A stretch of DNA of 64,000 nt from Novosphingobium mangrovisedimenti (GTDB taxonomy: Bacteria; Pseudomonadota; Alphaproteobacteria; Sphingomonadales; Sphingomonadaceae): the NCBI RefSeq assembly GCF_025153475.1, contig NZ_JANZXA010000001.1, positions 558,001-622,000 of the forward strand. The letters run 5' to 3'. The translations under genes and the position numbers were made by a program. The notes beneath the pieces were generated by a model, which did not search any database, had not been told where the DNA came from, and worked only from the letters and a program-made list of their open reading frames with translations. This document shows positions 57,670-64,000 of the stretch, in pieces (the first letter of the stretch is position 1; each line of letters opens with the position of its first letter).

Positions 57670-58194
57670 TCAACGGCCGAATAGCGGGATGGCCTGCGCC
57701 AGCCACAGGGCATTGACCTGCGCTGCAACGTAAAGCCCGAAACCGAAGGACAGGTGCGCGACCAGACTTCTTCGGCGCGCCACGTTCGGCCGCGGCGTCC
57801 TGGCCGCCGCCACACCTGCCCCCATGCCCGGCTGCAGGATCAGGAAAGGGGCCAGGACCGTCGCCGTCCCGAACCCGAGTGCGGGCCAGAGCGTCGGATC
57901 GAACGCCCACCCGCGCCCCCACAGACCGAGAAAGACAGCGGCGAACATCACACCTATCCCGTAATGGGCGACCCAGCCCATGGTACGCTCTCCCCGCACA
58001 GGGCGGGCACGTCCTATCGCGTCATGGATGAACCGCCCTTCGCGCATATGGCCCAGCCAGCGTCCAACCATGGCGTAATCCAGCGACGGCACGCCGAAGA
58101 GACGCTTCTGTATCCATGCATAGACATCCATGAAAGCCGTCGCACCGACGCCGATCGTCAATGCACTGAGCCCGTAGATGAGGTTCTGGGTCAT
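57670..58194 (-). CDS. DUF2938 family membrane protein
   Basis: 174 residues with four hydrophobic segments (about 5-27, 72-94, 96-123 and 140-170). Family pattern: G-V-G-A-T-A-F-M-D-V near 16-25, P-S-L-D-Y-A-M-V-G-R-W-L near 36 and G-E-R-T-M-G-W-V-A-H-Y near 65-78. Function unknown. Preceded by a promoter with a 19-bp spacer and a SoxR-like dyad, so probably induced by a MerR-family regulator. Confidence 0.85.
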   Translation of the reverse strand: MTQNLIYGLSALTIGVGATAFMDVYAWIQKRLFGVPSLDYAMVGRWLGHMREGRFIHDAIGRARPVRGERTMGWVAHYGIGVMFAAVFLGLWGRGWAFDPTLWPALGFGTATVLAPFLILQPGMGAGVAAARTPRPNVARRRSLVAHLSFGFGLYVAAQVNALWLAQAIPLFGR

Positions 58195-58228
58195 GCCTTC
58201 TCACTTGTACCAAGGGTCGAAGCCTCAT

Positions 58229-58259
58229 CCTGTACAAGTTCAAGCCGACTTGAGGTCAA
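58229..58259 (-). promoter_or_regulatory. MerR-family (SoxR-like) promoter of the DUF2938 gene
   Basis: On the minus strand, TTGACC (58259-58254), a 19-bp spacer and TACAGG (58234-58229). The spacer carries the dyad CCTCAAGTCGGCTTGAAC (58255-58238), close to the SoxR box CCTCAAGT-ACTTGAGG. The 19-bp spacer is characteristic of MerR-type activation. The regulator gene itself is not in the window. Confidence 0.65.
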
Positions 58260-58313
58260 GGGTGAATACCCCCCAGCAAAGACGGCAAGTCGCACTGCGT
58301 TATTCGATGCCGA

Positions 58314-59009
58314 TCAGTCCTTCCCCGAAGGGGCGAACCTCTCACGCAGCGCATCGAAGGCCGTGCCCGGTCCCTCGGCCAGCCGTGCCTCGATCATGGC
58401 GCAGACTTCTTCGGGCCCATGCACCGAAGTGTCGATGGTGAGGTCGGACACGTCGTTGCGGTACATTTCCTCGTAGAACCATGGCCTGAGGCGCGTCAGG
58501 CGGTCGATGATCTTGCGCGCCGCATCCTCGCCGAGCAGGTCGACGGGGATTTTCTTGTCCATGGCCCGTTCGGCCACGCGGCGTTCGAGTACCTCGAAGG
58601 GCGGTTTGAGCGTGACGAGCAGCACCGGCAGCCCCTCGGTACGACGCACGAGGTCCTGCAGCACGGGCGGGTCGCTCATCAGCAAGTGGTCGAACACGAC
58701 GTTGAGCCCCTGCCGAGAGGTGGCCGCCATCCATTCGTGAAGCGCGGCGAAGGCCGCCGTGCCCTTCGGCCCGAAGCGCCAGCGCAGCGCGCCTTCGGGG
58801 TCGGCAGGGTCGACCGGAACCGCCTCTATGCCTTCGGCCGCGCGCGGGCCGTGGTGGCCGAACTTGGCGGGCAGGGTGTTCGCCGTGAAATGATCGATGC
58901 CGTAGAGCAGCCAGTAATCGTCCTGCCGCTTCTGGAACAGCTCGCAAGTGGTCGACTTGCCCGAGCCCGAAGTGCCGTTGACGACGACGATCTGGCCCAA
59001 CTGGCTCAT
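58314..59009 (-). CDS. Chloramphenicol phosphotransferase-like kinase
   Basis: 231 residues. P-loop V-V-V-N-G-T-S-G-S-G-K-S-T near 8-20, then Y-W-L-L-Y-G-I-D-H-F near 32-41, a catalytic-type Asp in V-V-F-D-H-L-L near 104-110, and R-x-x-E-R-A region R-R-V-A-E-R-A near 143-149. Resembles the CPT family, but true substrate is unknown. Its ATG overlaps the AttH-like stop (ATGA 59006-59009), third gene of a tight operon. Confidence 0.85.
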   Translation of the reverse strand: MSQLGQIVVVNGTSGSGKSTTCELFQKRQDDYWLLYGIDHFTANTLPAKFGHHGPRAAEGIEAVPVDPADPEGALRWRFGPKGTAAFAALHEWMAATSRQGLNVVFDHLLMSDPPVLQDLVRRTEGLPVLLVTLKPPFEVLERRVAERAMDKKIPVDLLGEDAARKIIDRLTRLRPWFYEEMYRNDVSDLTIDTSVHGPEEVCAMIEARLAEGPGTAFDALRERFAPSGKD

Positions 59010-59950
59010 GCTTCACTCCCCAGCGCGATCTCGCCGCGCGCGATGCGGCGGAAGCGTTCGGCGGGGGCGAATTCCTGGTTATCGCCCCAGTGCTCGACGC
59101 CGTCCCAGTCCCAGCGGGTGAGCGACCAGACCACGGTGTGATCGGTATAGCCGGTGAAGACGAGGCCGGGATCGATCCAGCCGGTCGCCTCCATGCTGCG
59201 CCCGAGCTGGTCCTTTGCCTGCCACAGCACCTTCGCCGGGCCGAACTCGCCCCATTCGAGCACTTCGCGGCGGCCCGAGATCAGGCTGGCCATCTCGCCG
59301 TCCTTCCAGATGAAGCCGCCGATGGAGAGCGCATCGCGCCCTTCGCCCATGGCGATCGCGTGGAAGGCGCTGCCTTCGGCAATGCCCCAGAAATAGCCGC
59401 CGCAAGCCAGCGATTCGTATTCGCGCGCGCCGTAGGAGGTATCGCGCATCGAGAAGCAGTCGATCCTGAACGTCTCGCCATGGCGCACGACCGTGCCGGT
59501 CATGCGGCCGGGCTGCTCGATGTGGAACTTGGCGGTGGCGGCCTGTCCGGCATTGCCCGTCTTCAACTCGTGCATCGGGCCGATCGCGGTCCAGGTCAGG
59601 TCCATCGTCAGACCGTCCTTGTCGTAGTCGATCTTGTACTTCGAAAGCGGCTCTATCATCCGGCACGAGAGCGAATTGCGCGCCTTCATGTCGAACTTGC
59701 CGCGCACGTCCTGCGGCAGCGCCTGCAGGTGGCTCCACTGGTAGTGCAGGCAGTTCCACTGATACGTGCCCGAGGGATCCCACAGCACCGGGCCGCCGTT
59801 GAGCATACCCATGTTGGGGCGGAAATAGTACTGGATCATCCCGTGGATGTGCCGCTCGGGGATCGAGAGCGAGAACCAGACGCTCTCGTTCCAGTAGGGA
59901 TTGTCGTCGCGCCCGGCCCCGAAGTGGTCGGCAAAGCCCAGGTCAATCAT
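59006..59950 (-). CDS. AttH/CrtC-like (lipocalin-fold) protein
   Basis: 314 residues from the ATG at 59950. The sequence reads as a beta-barrel lipocalin-like protein with many Trp, Tyr and His: N-E-S-V-W-F-S-L-S-I-P-E near 21-32, G-Y-F-W-G-I-A near 186, and W-S-L-T-R-W-D-W-D near 279. It matches the carotenoid 1,2-hydratase/AttH-like fold that acts on hydrophobic substrates in hydration or isomerisation. Coupled at both ends (ATGA), suggesting it acts in complex or sequence with its neighbours. Confidence 0.75.
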   Translation of the reverse strand: MIDLGFADHFGAGRDDNPYWNESVWFSLSIPERHIHGMIQYYFRPNMGMLNGGPVLWDPSGTYQWNCLHYQWSHLQALPQDVRGKFDMKARNSLSCRMIEPLSKYKIDYDKDGLTMDLTWTAIGPMHELKTGNAGQAATAKFHIEQPGRMTGTVVRHGETFRIDCFSMRDTSYGAREYESLACGGYFWGIAEGSAFHAIAMGEGRDALSIGGFIWKDGEMASLISGRREVLEWGEFGPAKVLWQAKDQLGRSMEATGWIDPGLVFTGYTDHTVVWSLTRWDWDGVEHWGDNQEFAPAERFRRIARGEIALGSEA

Positions 59951-60402
59951 TGCGGGGCCTTTCCTTCCGGCCATTCGATGTCGAGACGAAGCCGCGTGAG
60001 CGTCAGCGTGGCGATGCGCCAGGCGCCATCCTCGACGCGGTAGGTTTCATGGTAGTGGCCGCGCCCGAGGATGGACTTCCACCCCTCGCGCGGGTGGGCG
60101 GTGTCCCAGACGATCACGTCCTGCATCGCCCAGATGGCCGAGGCGTTTTCGGCGTCCTGCACCTCGATCTCGCCGGTCAGCCCCTGATGGCAGGACACGG
60201 CATGTTCGAGCGAGGTCTTCAGGCTCTGCGCATAGGCCGCGCCGCCGCACAGCCAGATGTCCCCACCGGGCGTGAGCACTTTCATGTCGCGAGTGAACAC
60301 GCCTTTCAGCGCGGACCACTGCTTGGTGTCCATCAAACGGAAATAGCGCGCCTTGAGATTGCGGATTGCCTCGATCGCCTCGAGACGTTCCAGCCTGTCC
60401 AT
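59947..60402 (-). CDS. SnoaL/NTF2-like protein
   Basis: 151 residues. NTF2-like cone: A-I-R-N-L-K-A-R-Y-F-R-L-M-D near 12-25, W-S-A-L-K-G-V-F near 29-36, A-I-W-A-M-Q-D-V near 89-96, and a C-terminal Y-H-E-T-Y-R-V-E-D-G-A-W-R-I near 117-130. Such folds serve as polyketide/steroid cyclases, dehydratases or isomerases, or non-enzymatic binders. Operon leader of three coupled genes. Confidence 0.85.
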   Translation of the reverse strand: MDRLERLEAIEAIRNLKARYFRLMDTKQWSALKGVFTRDMKVLTPGGDIWLCGGAAYAQSLKTSLEHAVSCHQGLTGEIEVQDAENASAIWAMQDVIVWDTAHPREGWKSILGRGHYHETYRVEDGAWRIATLTLTRLRLDIEWPEGKAPQ

Positions 60403-60590
60403 GTCCTCTCCCCACTATGTTTGACGAGAGGGAAGCAGGGCGTCGGTCTGATTTCAAGCGCAGCACGCGCGAGGGTTTCGATAGCAGGCCCGGGCTGAAG
60501 GAGGCTGCTATCGCGTTGTCTTTGCGAAGAGCGGTCTTTCCGGGCACGCCGACGTTGCAGACATTATGAGCATGCGCCACAACCAATCCC

Positions 60591-60866
60591 ATGGCCAACA
60601 TAGACGCAAATTTCCTCGCCCAACTTCCGCTGGACGAGATGGCCAGGGTCACATTCTACAAGCGCGATGAGATCACGAATGACCTGATCTGTTGCGAGGT
60701 CGTGATGAATAGCCAGACTTGGAGTTTCCATGAGGAAAACGTCGGCTGGGGTTTACTTATCAAGCACCTGGAGAACCTTCCCGGTTTTCGTTCCGACTGG
60801 TTTTCAGCTGTATCGCAGCCGCCCTTCGCCGCGAGCGAGACGGTGGCCTTTAGTCGTGAGGGGTAA
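60591..60866 (+). CDS. Conserved hypothetical small protein (91 aa)
   Basis: 91 residues, ATG at 60591. Acidic-hydrophobic with V-T-F-Y-K-R-D-E-I-T-N-D-L-I-C-C near 19-34, W-S-F-H-E-E near 44-49 and Q-P-P-F-A near 80-84. I recall very similar small proteins in many proteobacteria, with no known function. Neighbouring gap 60403-60590 has no other recognisable element. A small independent transcript is likely. Confidence 0.7.
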   Translation: MANIDANFLAQLPLDEMARVTFYKRDEITNDLICCEVVMNSQTWSFHEENVGWGLLIKHLENLPGFRSDWFSAVSQPPFAASETVAFSREG

Positions 60867-60956
60867 CGTCCGCCACCCGACTTTTCTGCCATCCAGACCG
60901 CGCTAGGAGTATCCCAGCAGCGGACGTTGTAAATGCGCGTGTCCACGCACTCCGGA

Positions 60957-60985
60957 GTGTCTCGACTCCGCTCGACACGAACGGG
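60957..60985. repeat. REP-like palindrome (TCGA type)
   Basis: GTGTCTCGA / TCGACAC forms a dyad around CTCCGC (60957-60978) followed by GAACGGG. Its translation V-E-R-S-R-D-T is one I recall as a repeated sphingomonad REP motif. Sits between the 60591 gene and the M20 gene end, both pointing into it. Confidence 0.6.
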
Positions 60986-61002
60986 ACGTGGTGCAGCCTG
61001 AC

Positions 61003-62220
61003 CTAGCTCCACCCGCGTTCCAAAAACGTCGTAGCCAGCCCCGCCAGATAGGCCGCGCCCTGCGGCATCACGCTTTCATCGACCATCATCCTGGTCGAGT
61101 GGATGCCGCAGCAGTGCGCCCAGTCGTCGCCTTCGTGGCTGACGCCGAGGAAGAACATCGCGCCCTGGACCTTTTCGAGTACATAGGCGAAGTCTTCCGC
61201 GCCCATGATCGGGTCCGGGAGGCGCAGGAAGGCCTGATCGCCGAACATCGCGCGCGCGACGTTCTCGCCGAAATCGACCGCGCCTGCATCGCACAGCGTG
61301 ACCGGGAAACCTTCGTGGATGGCCACTTCGCCGGTGAGCCCGTGGGCGCCGGCGATGCCCGCCACCAGCAGCGGCAGTTCCTCCTTGAGCCGCGCCCGGC
61401 TGGCCGCGGAGAGCGTGCGCATCGTGCCGGTCATTTTCGCAGTGTCGGGAACGACGTTGTGCGCCGTGCCGCTCTCGATCTTCGAGATCGAGACGACGAC
61501 CGGATCGAACACGCTGTAGCGGCGCGCGACCATGGTCTGGATGGCGCTCACGATCTCGCAGGCGACCGGCACTGGATCGAGCGTGTCATGCGGCATCGAG
61601 GCATGGCCGCCGCGCCCGGTGACCGTGATCCGCAGTTCGTCGGCCGCCGCCAGCAGCGCGCCGGCGCGCCCGCCAACGAGGCCATGCTGGGCATTGGGCA
61701 TGACATGGAGGGCAAAGGCGGCATCGGGCAGCGGCCGGTCGAATCCCTCGCCGCCGAGCAGCCCGTCCTCGAGCATGAAGCGGGCGCCGTGATAGCCCTC
61801 CTCGCCCGGCTGGAACATGAAGCGCACTTCGCCTTTCAGCGTGTCCGCCCGGGCGGCGAGGATCTCCGCCGCGCCGGCCAGCATGGCCGTGTGCGCATCG
61901 TGGCCGCAGGCATGCATCATGCCGGGGACATTCGAGGCAAAGGGAAGCCCCGTCTCCTCGGGCATGGGCAGAGCATCCATGTCGCCGCGCAGCAGCACGC
62001 TACGCCCTGCTCCGGCGCCGCCCCTGAGCGTCGCGACAAGCCCCGTGGTGGACGGCCCCTCGCACCATTCGAGCGGCAGATGCGCCAGCGCCTCGCGAAC
62101 CTTGTCGCGCGTTTTCGGGGTATGCAGGCCGATCTCGGGTTCGGCGTGAATGGCGCGGCGAAGCGCGACGATGCGATCGGAAAGGGTCGCAGCCTCGGCG
62201 GTCAGGGTCGTGGTGGACAT
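61003..62220 (-). CDS. M20 family amidohydrolase (hippurate hydrolase/IAA-amino-acid hydrolase-like)
   Basis: 405 residues. The conserved metal-binding set is clear: L-L-R-G-D-M-D-A-L-P near 76-85, M-M-H-A-C-G-H-D-A-H-T near 102-112, F-Q-P-G-E-E-G near 135-141, and H-V-M near 167-169, with the dimerisation insert starting near 190. It hydrolyses N-acyl amino acids or indole-acetyl conjugates. Reads opposite to the 60591 gene; 20 bp from the flippase gene upstream, possibly the same transcript. Confidence 0.93.
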   Translation of the reverse strand: MSTTTLTAEAATLSDRIVALRRAIHAEPEIGLHTPKTRDKVREALAHLPLEWCEGPSTTGLVATLRGGAGAGRSVLLRGDMDALPMPEETGLPFASNVPGMMHACGHDAHTAMLAGAAEILAARADTLKGEVRFMFQPGEEGYHGARFMLEDGLLGGEGFDRPLPDAAFALHVMPNAQHGLVGGRAGALLAAADELRITVTGRGGHASMPHDTLDPVPVACEIVSAIQTMVARRYSVFDPVVVSISKIESGTAHNVVPDTAKMTGTMRTLSAASRARLKEELPLLVAGIAGAHGLTGEVAIHEGFPVTLCDAGAVDFGENVARAMFGDQAFLRLPDPIMGAEDFAYVLEKVQGAMFFLGVSHEGDDWAHCCGIHSTRMMVDESVMPQGAAYLAGLATTFLERGWS

Positions 62221-62239
62221 GCCCGCATGATAGCCGGGG

Positions 62240-63601
62240 TCAGCCGTCTGTCGAGCCGGGTTCTTCCGTTACCAGCCCGATCTCGTCGCGCTCCAGCCGC
62301 TGCAACGTGTGCCAGGCCATCACGCCCATCGCCAGATAGGACGTGCCGCCGGCCAGCGCCACGGCCCAGGCCGCGCCCGAGGGACCGATCGGGATGAAGA
62401 GATAGAGACCGACGGCCAGTCCGCAGACCGCCAGCAGCCGCGCGAACAGCGAAAGCCGCGCCCGGCCGGTCGCATGCAGGACGGGCTCGAAGGCGACACT
62501 GGCGAGATCGAAGCTCGCGGCGATCGTCAACGGCACGAGAATCGCCGCGCCCTGCTCGAAGTCGGGCCCGGCGATCAGTTCGAGGATATAGCGGCCCGCG
62601 ACCAGCGCGATGGCGACAACGACCATTCCGGCAATCCCGGCGATGGTGCTTGTCTGCCACGCCAGCTTGCGGAACTCACGCGCCTCCGACGACACCCGGG
62701 CCCGCGCCACTTCGGCATAGACCGAGCGCGTCAGCAGGGTCGAGAGCTTGCTGAGCGACTGCGAAATCTGCGAGGCCAGCCGGTAGAGACCGGCCGCGCG
62801 CGTACCGACGAAGGCACCGACCGCGAGCAGCGGCCCGTTCTTCATCATCGCCTCCAGCGTGGCGCCGGCGTACGTCACGAGGAAGAACTGGCCCACGCCC
62901 TCGTTCTCGGCGAAGGCCTGCCGCCATTTTCCGAGATTGGAAAGCCGCACGGCCTGCGGGCACAGATGGCGTGCCATGGCCCAGTAGAGAATGGCCTCGA
63001 GAATATCGATCGCGGCCCAGGCGAACAGGAACCGCCCGACGCTCGGCCCGGTCCACCAGATCAGCAGCGCCGCCGCCAGCCGCCCTATGGGGACGACGGC
63101 CTCGACGTAGACCGCCTTGTCGAAGCGGTGGAGCGCACGCACGATCCCGGTCGGCGCTGAGACCAGCGCCCAGAGCGACCCGCAGCAGAACCAGAAGGCC
63201 ATGTCGATATAGTTCGGGTTCAGTTCCAGGACATGCGCGAAGCCATAGATCAGCACCGCGGCCAGCGCGCAGCCGAGCATGGCGCCGGCGGCATCGAGCA
63301 TGCCGCAAAGCATGCCCAGCCTGCCGAACTTGTCCCATTCCTCCGCATGGACATGCTCGCTGCCATAGCGCACCACCACCCGCCAGGTCTGGAAACCGGC
63401 AATCGCGATCAGCGCCTGCGCGGTGCCGAAAATCAGCGAAAAGTGACCGAAATCCTTGAGGCCCAGCGTGCGCGTCAGAATGGCAAGGTAAAGCAGGCCG
63501 CAAACGGCACCGAAGCCTTTGCCCCCGAGCAGCCAGGCGGTGTTCTGAAGTATCCGCCCTAGGGGAGAAGCGTTCTCATGGCGGTCACGTTTGGCGGACA
63601 T
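62240..63601 (-). CDS. Polysaccharide/lipid-linked oligosaccharide flippase (Wzx/MATE-like)
   Basis: 453 residues, about 12 hydrophobic segments in the MVF/Wzx pattern, starting with N-T-A-W-L-L-G-G-K-G-F-G-A-V-C-G-L-L near 20-37, typical of polysaccharide transporters. Would flip undecaprenyl-linked oligosaccharides to the periplasm. Divergent from the nucleotidyltransferase gene at 63751, which would make activated sugars. Both may belong to surface-polysaccharide synthesis, the probable phage receptor. Confidence 0.9.
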   Translation of the reverse strand: MSAKRDRHENASPLGRILQNTAWLLGGKGFGAVCGLLYLAILTRTLGLKDFGHFSLIFGTAQALIAIAGFQTWRVVVRYGSEHVHAEEWDKFGRLGMLCGMLDAAGAMLGCALAAVLIYGFAHVLELNPNYIDMAFWFCCGSLWALVSAPTGIVRALHRFDKAVYVEAVVPIGRLAAALLIWWTGPSVGRFLFAWAAIDILEAILYWAMARHLCPQAVRLSNLGKWRQAFAENEGVGQFFLVTYAGATLEAMMKNGPLLAVGAFVGTRAAGLYRLASQISQSLSKLSTLLTRSVYAEVARARVSSEAREFRKLAWQTSTIAGIAGMVVVAIALVAGRYILELIAGPDFEQGAAILVPLTIAASFDLASVAFEPVLHATGRARLSLFARLLAVCGLAVGLYLFIPIGPSGAAWAVALAGGTSYLAMGVMAWHTLQRLERDEIGLVTEEPGSTDG

Positions 63602-63750
63602 CGCGGGTGCATTTGGACGAGCAGGCTTTCACTTGCAAGGTTTGGCGTGAGGCATATTGGCGCGTAGCACCCGGCTCAAGCGCGACCTTTCCCTTTCAGC
63701 GCACAACCGCTAGAGCGCCCGGCTTGCCCAGCTAGACAGAAAACGACTCC

Positions 63751-64000
63751 ATGATCGAACACGCCATCCTCCTCAGCGCCGGCCAGGGCTCACGCCTGCT
63801 TCCGCTCACCGCCGAGCGTCCGAAATGCCTCATCGACTTTTCCGGCAAGTCGCTGATCGAATGGCAGGTGGAGATGCTCGCGCGCGGCGGCGTGAAGCGC
63901 ATCGACGTGGTCACCGGCTTCATGACCGACATGCTGGAAGAGCACCTCAACGCGATCCGCGATCCGCGCGTCGAGATCACCGTGCGGTTCAATCCGTTCT
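63751..64000 (+). CDS. Sugar nucleotidyltransferase, N-terminal fragment (3' end outside window)
   Basis: 83 residues visible from the ATG at 63751 and open to the edge. The nucleotide-binding signature is intact: I-L-L-S-A-G-Q-G-S-R-L-L-P-L-T-x-x-R-P-K near 6-25 (G-x-G-x-R-L form with conserved K), followed by L-I-E-W-Q-V-E-M-L near 35-43. Typical of NTP-transferase (phosphocholine or sugar-phosphate cytidylyl/uridylyltransferase) enzymes. The 149 bp upstream is a divergent promoter region with the flippase gene. Confidence 0.9.
   Translation, partial: MIEHAILLSAGQGSRLLPLTAERPKCLIDFSGKSLIEWQVEMLARGGVKRIDVVTGFMTDMLEEHLNAIRDPRVEITVRFNPF

Noticed and set aside
54184..57684. Very long plus-strand open frame (over 1100 codons) opposite the hydantoinase gene
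   Set aside because: High-GC shadow of the minus-strand gene: its composition is His/Arg/Gln-rich with no domain pattern, while the minus strand shows clear hydantoinase motifs.

Overview
The window looks like an alphaproteobacterial chromosome of the Sphingomonadales type (Novosphingobium/Sphingobium-like). The reasons are high GC, dense ATGA/GTGA gene overlaps, sphingomonad-style palindromic REP repeats (near 1.95, 53.9 and 60.97 kb) and a fused petABC bc1 operon. About two thirds of it (1 to roughly 42.0 kb) is one temperate, lambda-like siphovirus prophage; the rest (42.3-64 kb) is host chromosome. No integrase is visible. It is probably left of base 1, beyond the leftward early operon that runs off the left edge.

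Prophage layout. 1-2203 (minus): a leftward early operon of small overlapping genes ending in a repeat-rich protein. 2.2-4.3 kb: an immunity region with a CI-like S24 repressor, a PL-like and a PR/PRM-like promoter carrying the same palindromic operator inside the promoter spacer, and an exported protein in the slot where lambda carries rex. 4.3-12.65 kb (plus): Cro-like and CII-like regulators, small genes, a ParB-like protein, a phage copy of the DNA polymerase sliding clamp, a CHC2 primase, a sulfotransferase-like moron, a GapR-like protein and a D5/SF3 primase-helicase. A block of dispersed TGACGGAGGGTT repeats follows (candidate origin). 13-24 kb: terminase, portal, S49 protease with internally initiated scaffold, decoration and capsid proteins, head-tail joining genes. 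24-36 kb: tail tube, chaperones with a -1 frameshift site, tape measure, a GTA-like distal tail cassette (DUF2460, DUF2163, NlpC/P60, J-like) and adhesins. 35.8-39.6 kb: an O-acyltransferase (probable receptor conversion), holin-like proteins, lysozyme, Rz with Rz1 embedded, and a beta-helix protein. 39.6-41.9 kb (minus): a split hicA-hicB toxin-antitoxin pair with a structured repeat array between the genes, an SRAP (YedK/HMCES) protein and small ORFs. The right boundary is probably near a 5'-half tRNA-Gly(UCC)-like sequence at 41968-42008.

Chromosomal part. It carries malonyl-CoA decarboxylase; adenine phosphoribosyltransferase; the cytochrome bc1 operon (Rieske, cytochrome b, cytochrome c1); pgeF overlapping pepN; an SDR epimerase convergent with an EamA exporter; a threonine-aldolase-like PLP enzyme; a small GNAT; a 1204-residue fused hydantoinase/oxoprolinase; and DUF2938 behind a SoxR/MerR-type promoter. 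After these come a tightly coupled SnoaL/AttH-like/CPT-like three-gene operon, an M20 amidohydrolase, a polysaccharide flippase and the start of a sugar nucleotidyltransferase running off the right edge.

All calls come from reading the sequence and remembered family features. No database search was run, so family names for small phage proteins are tentative.
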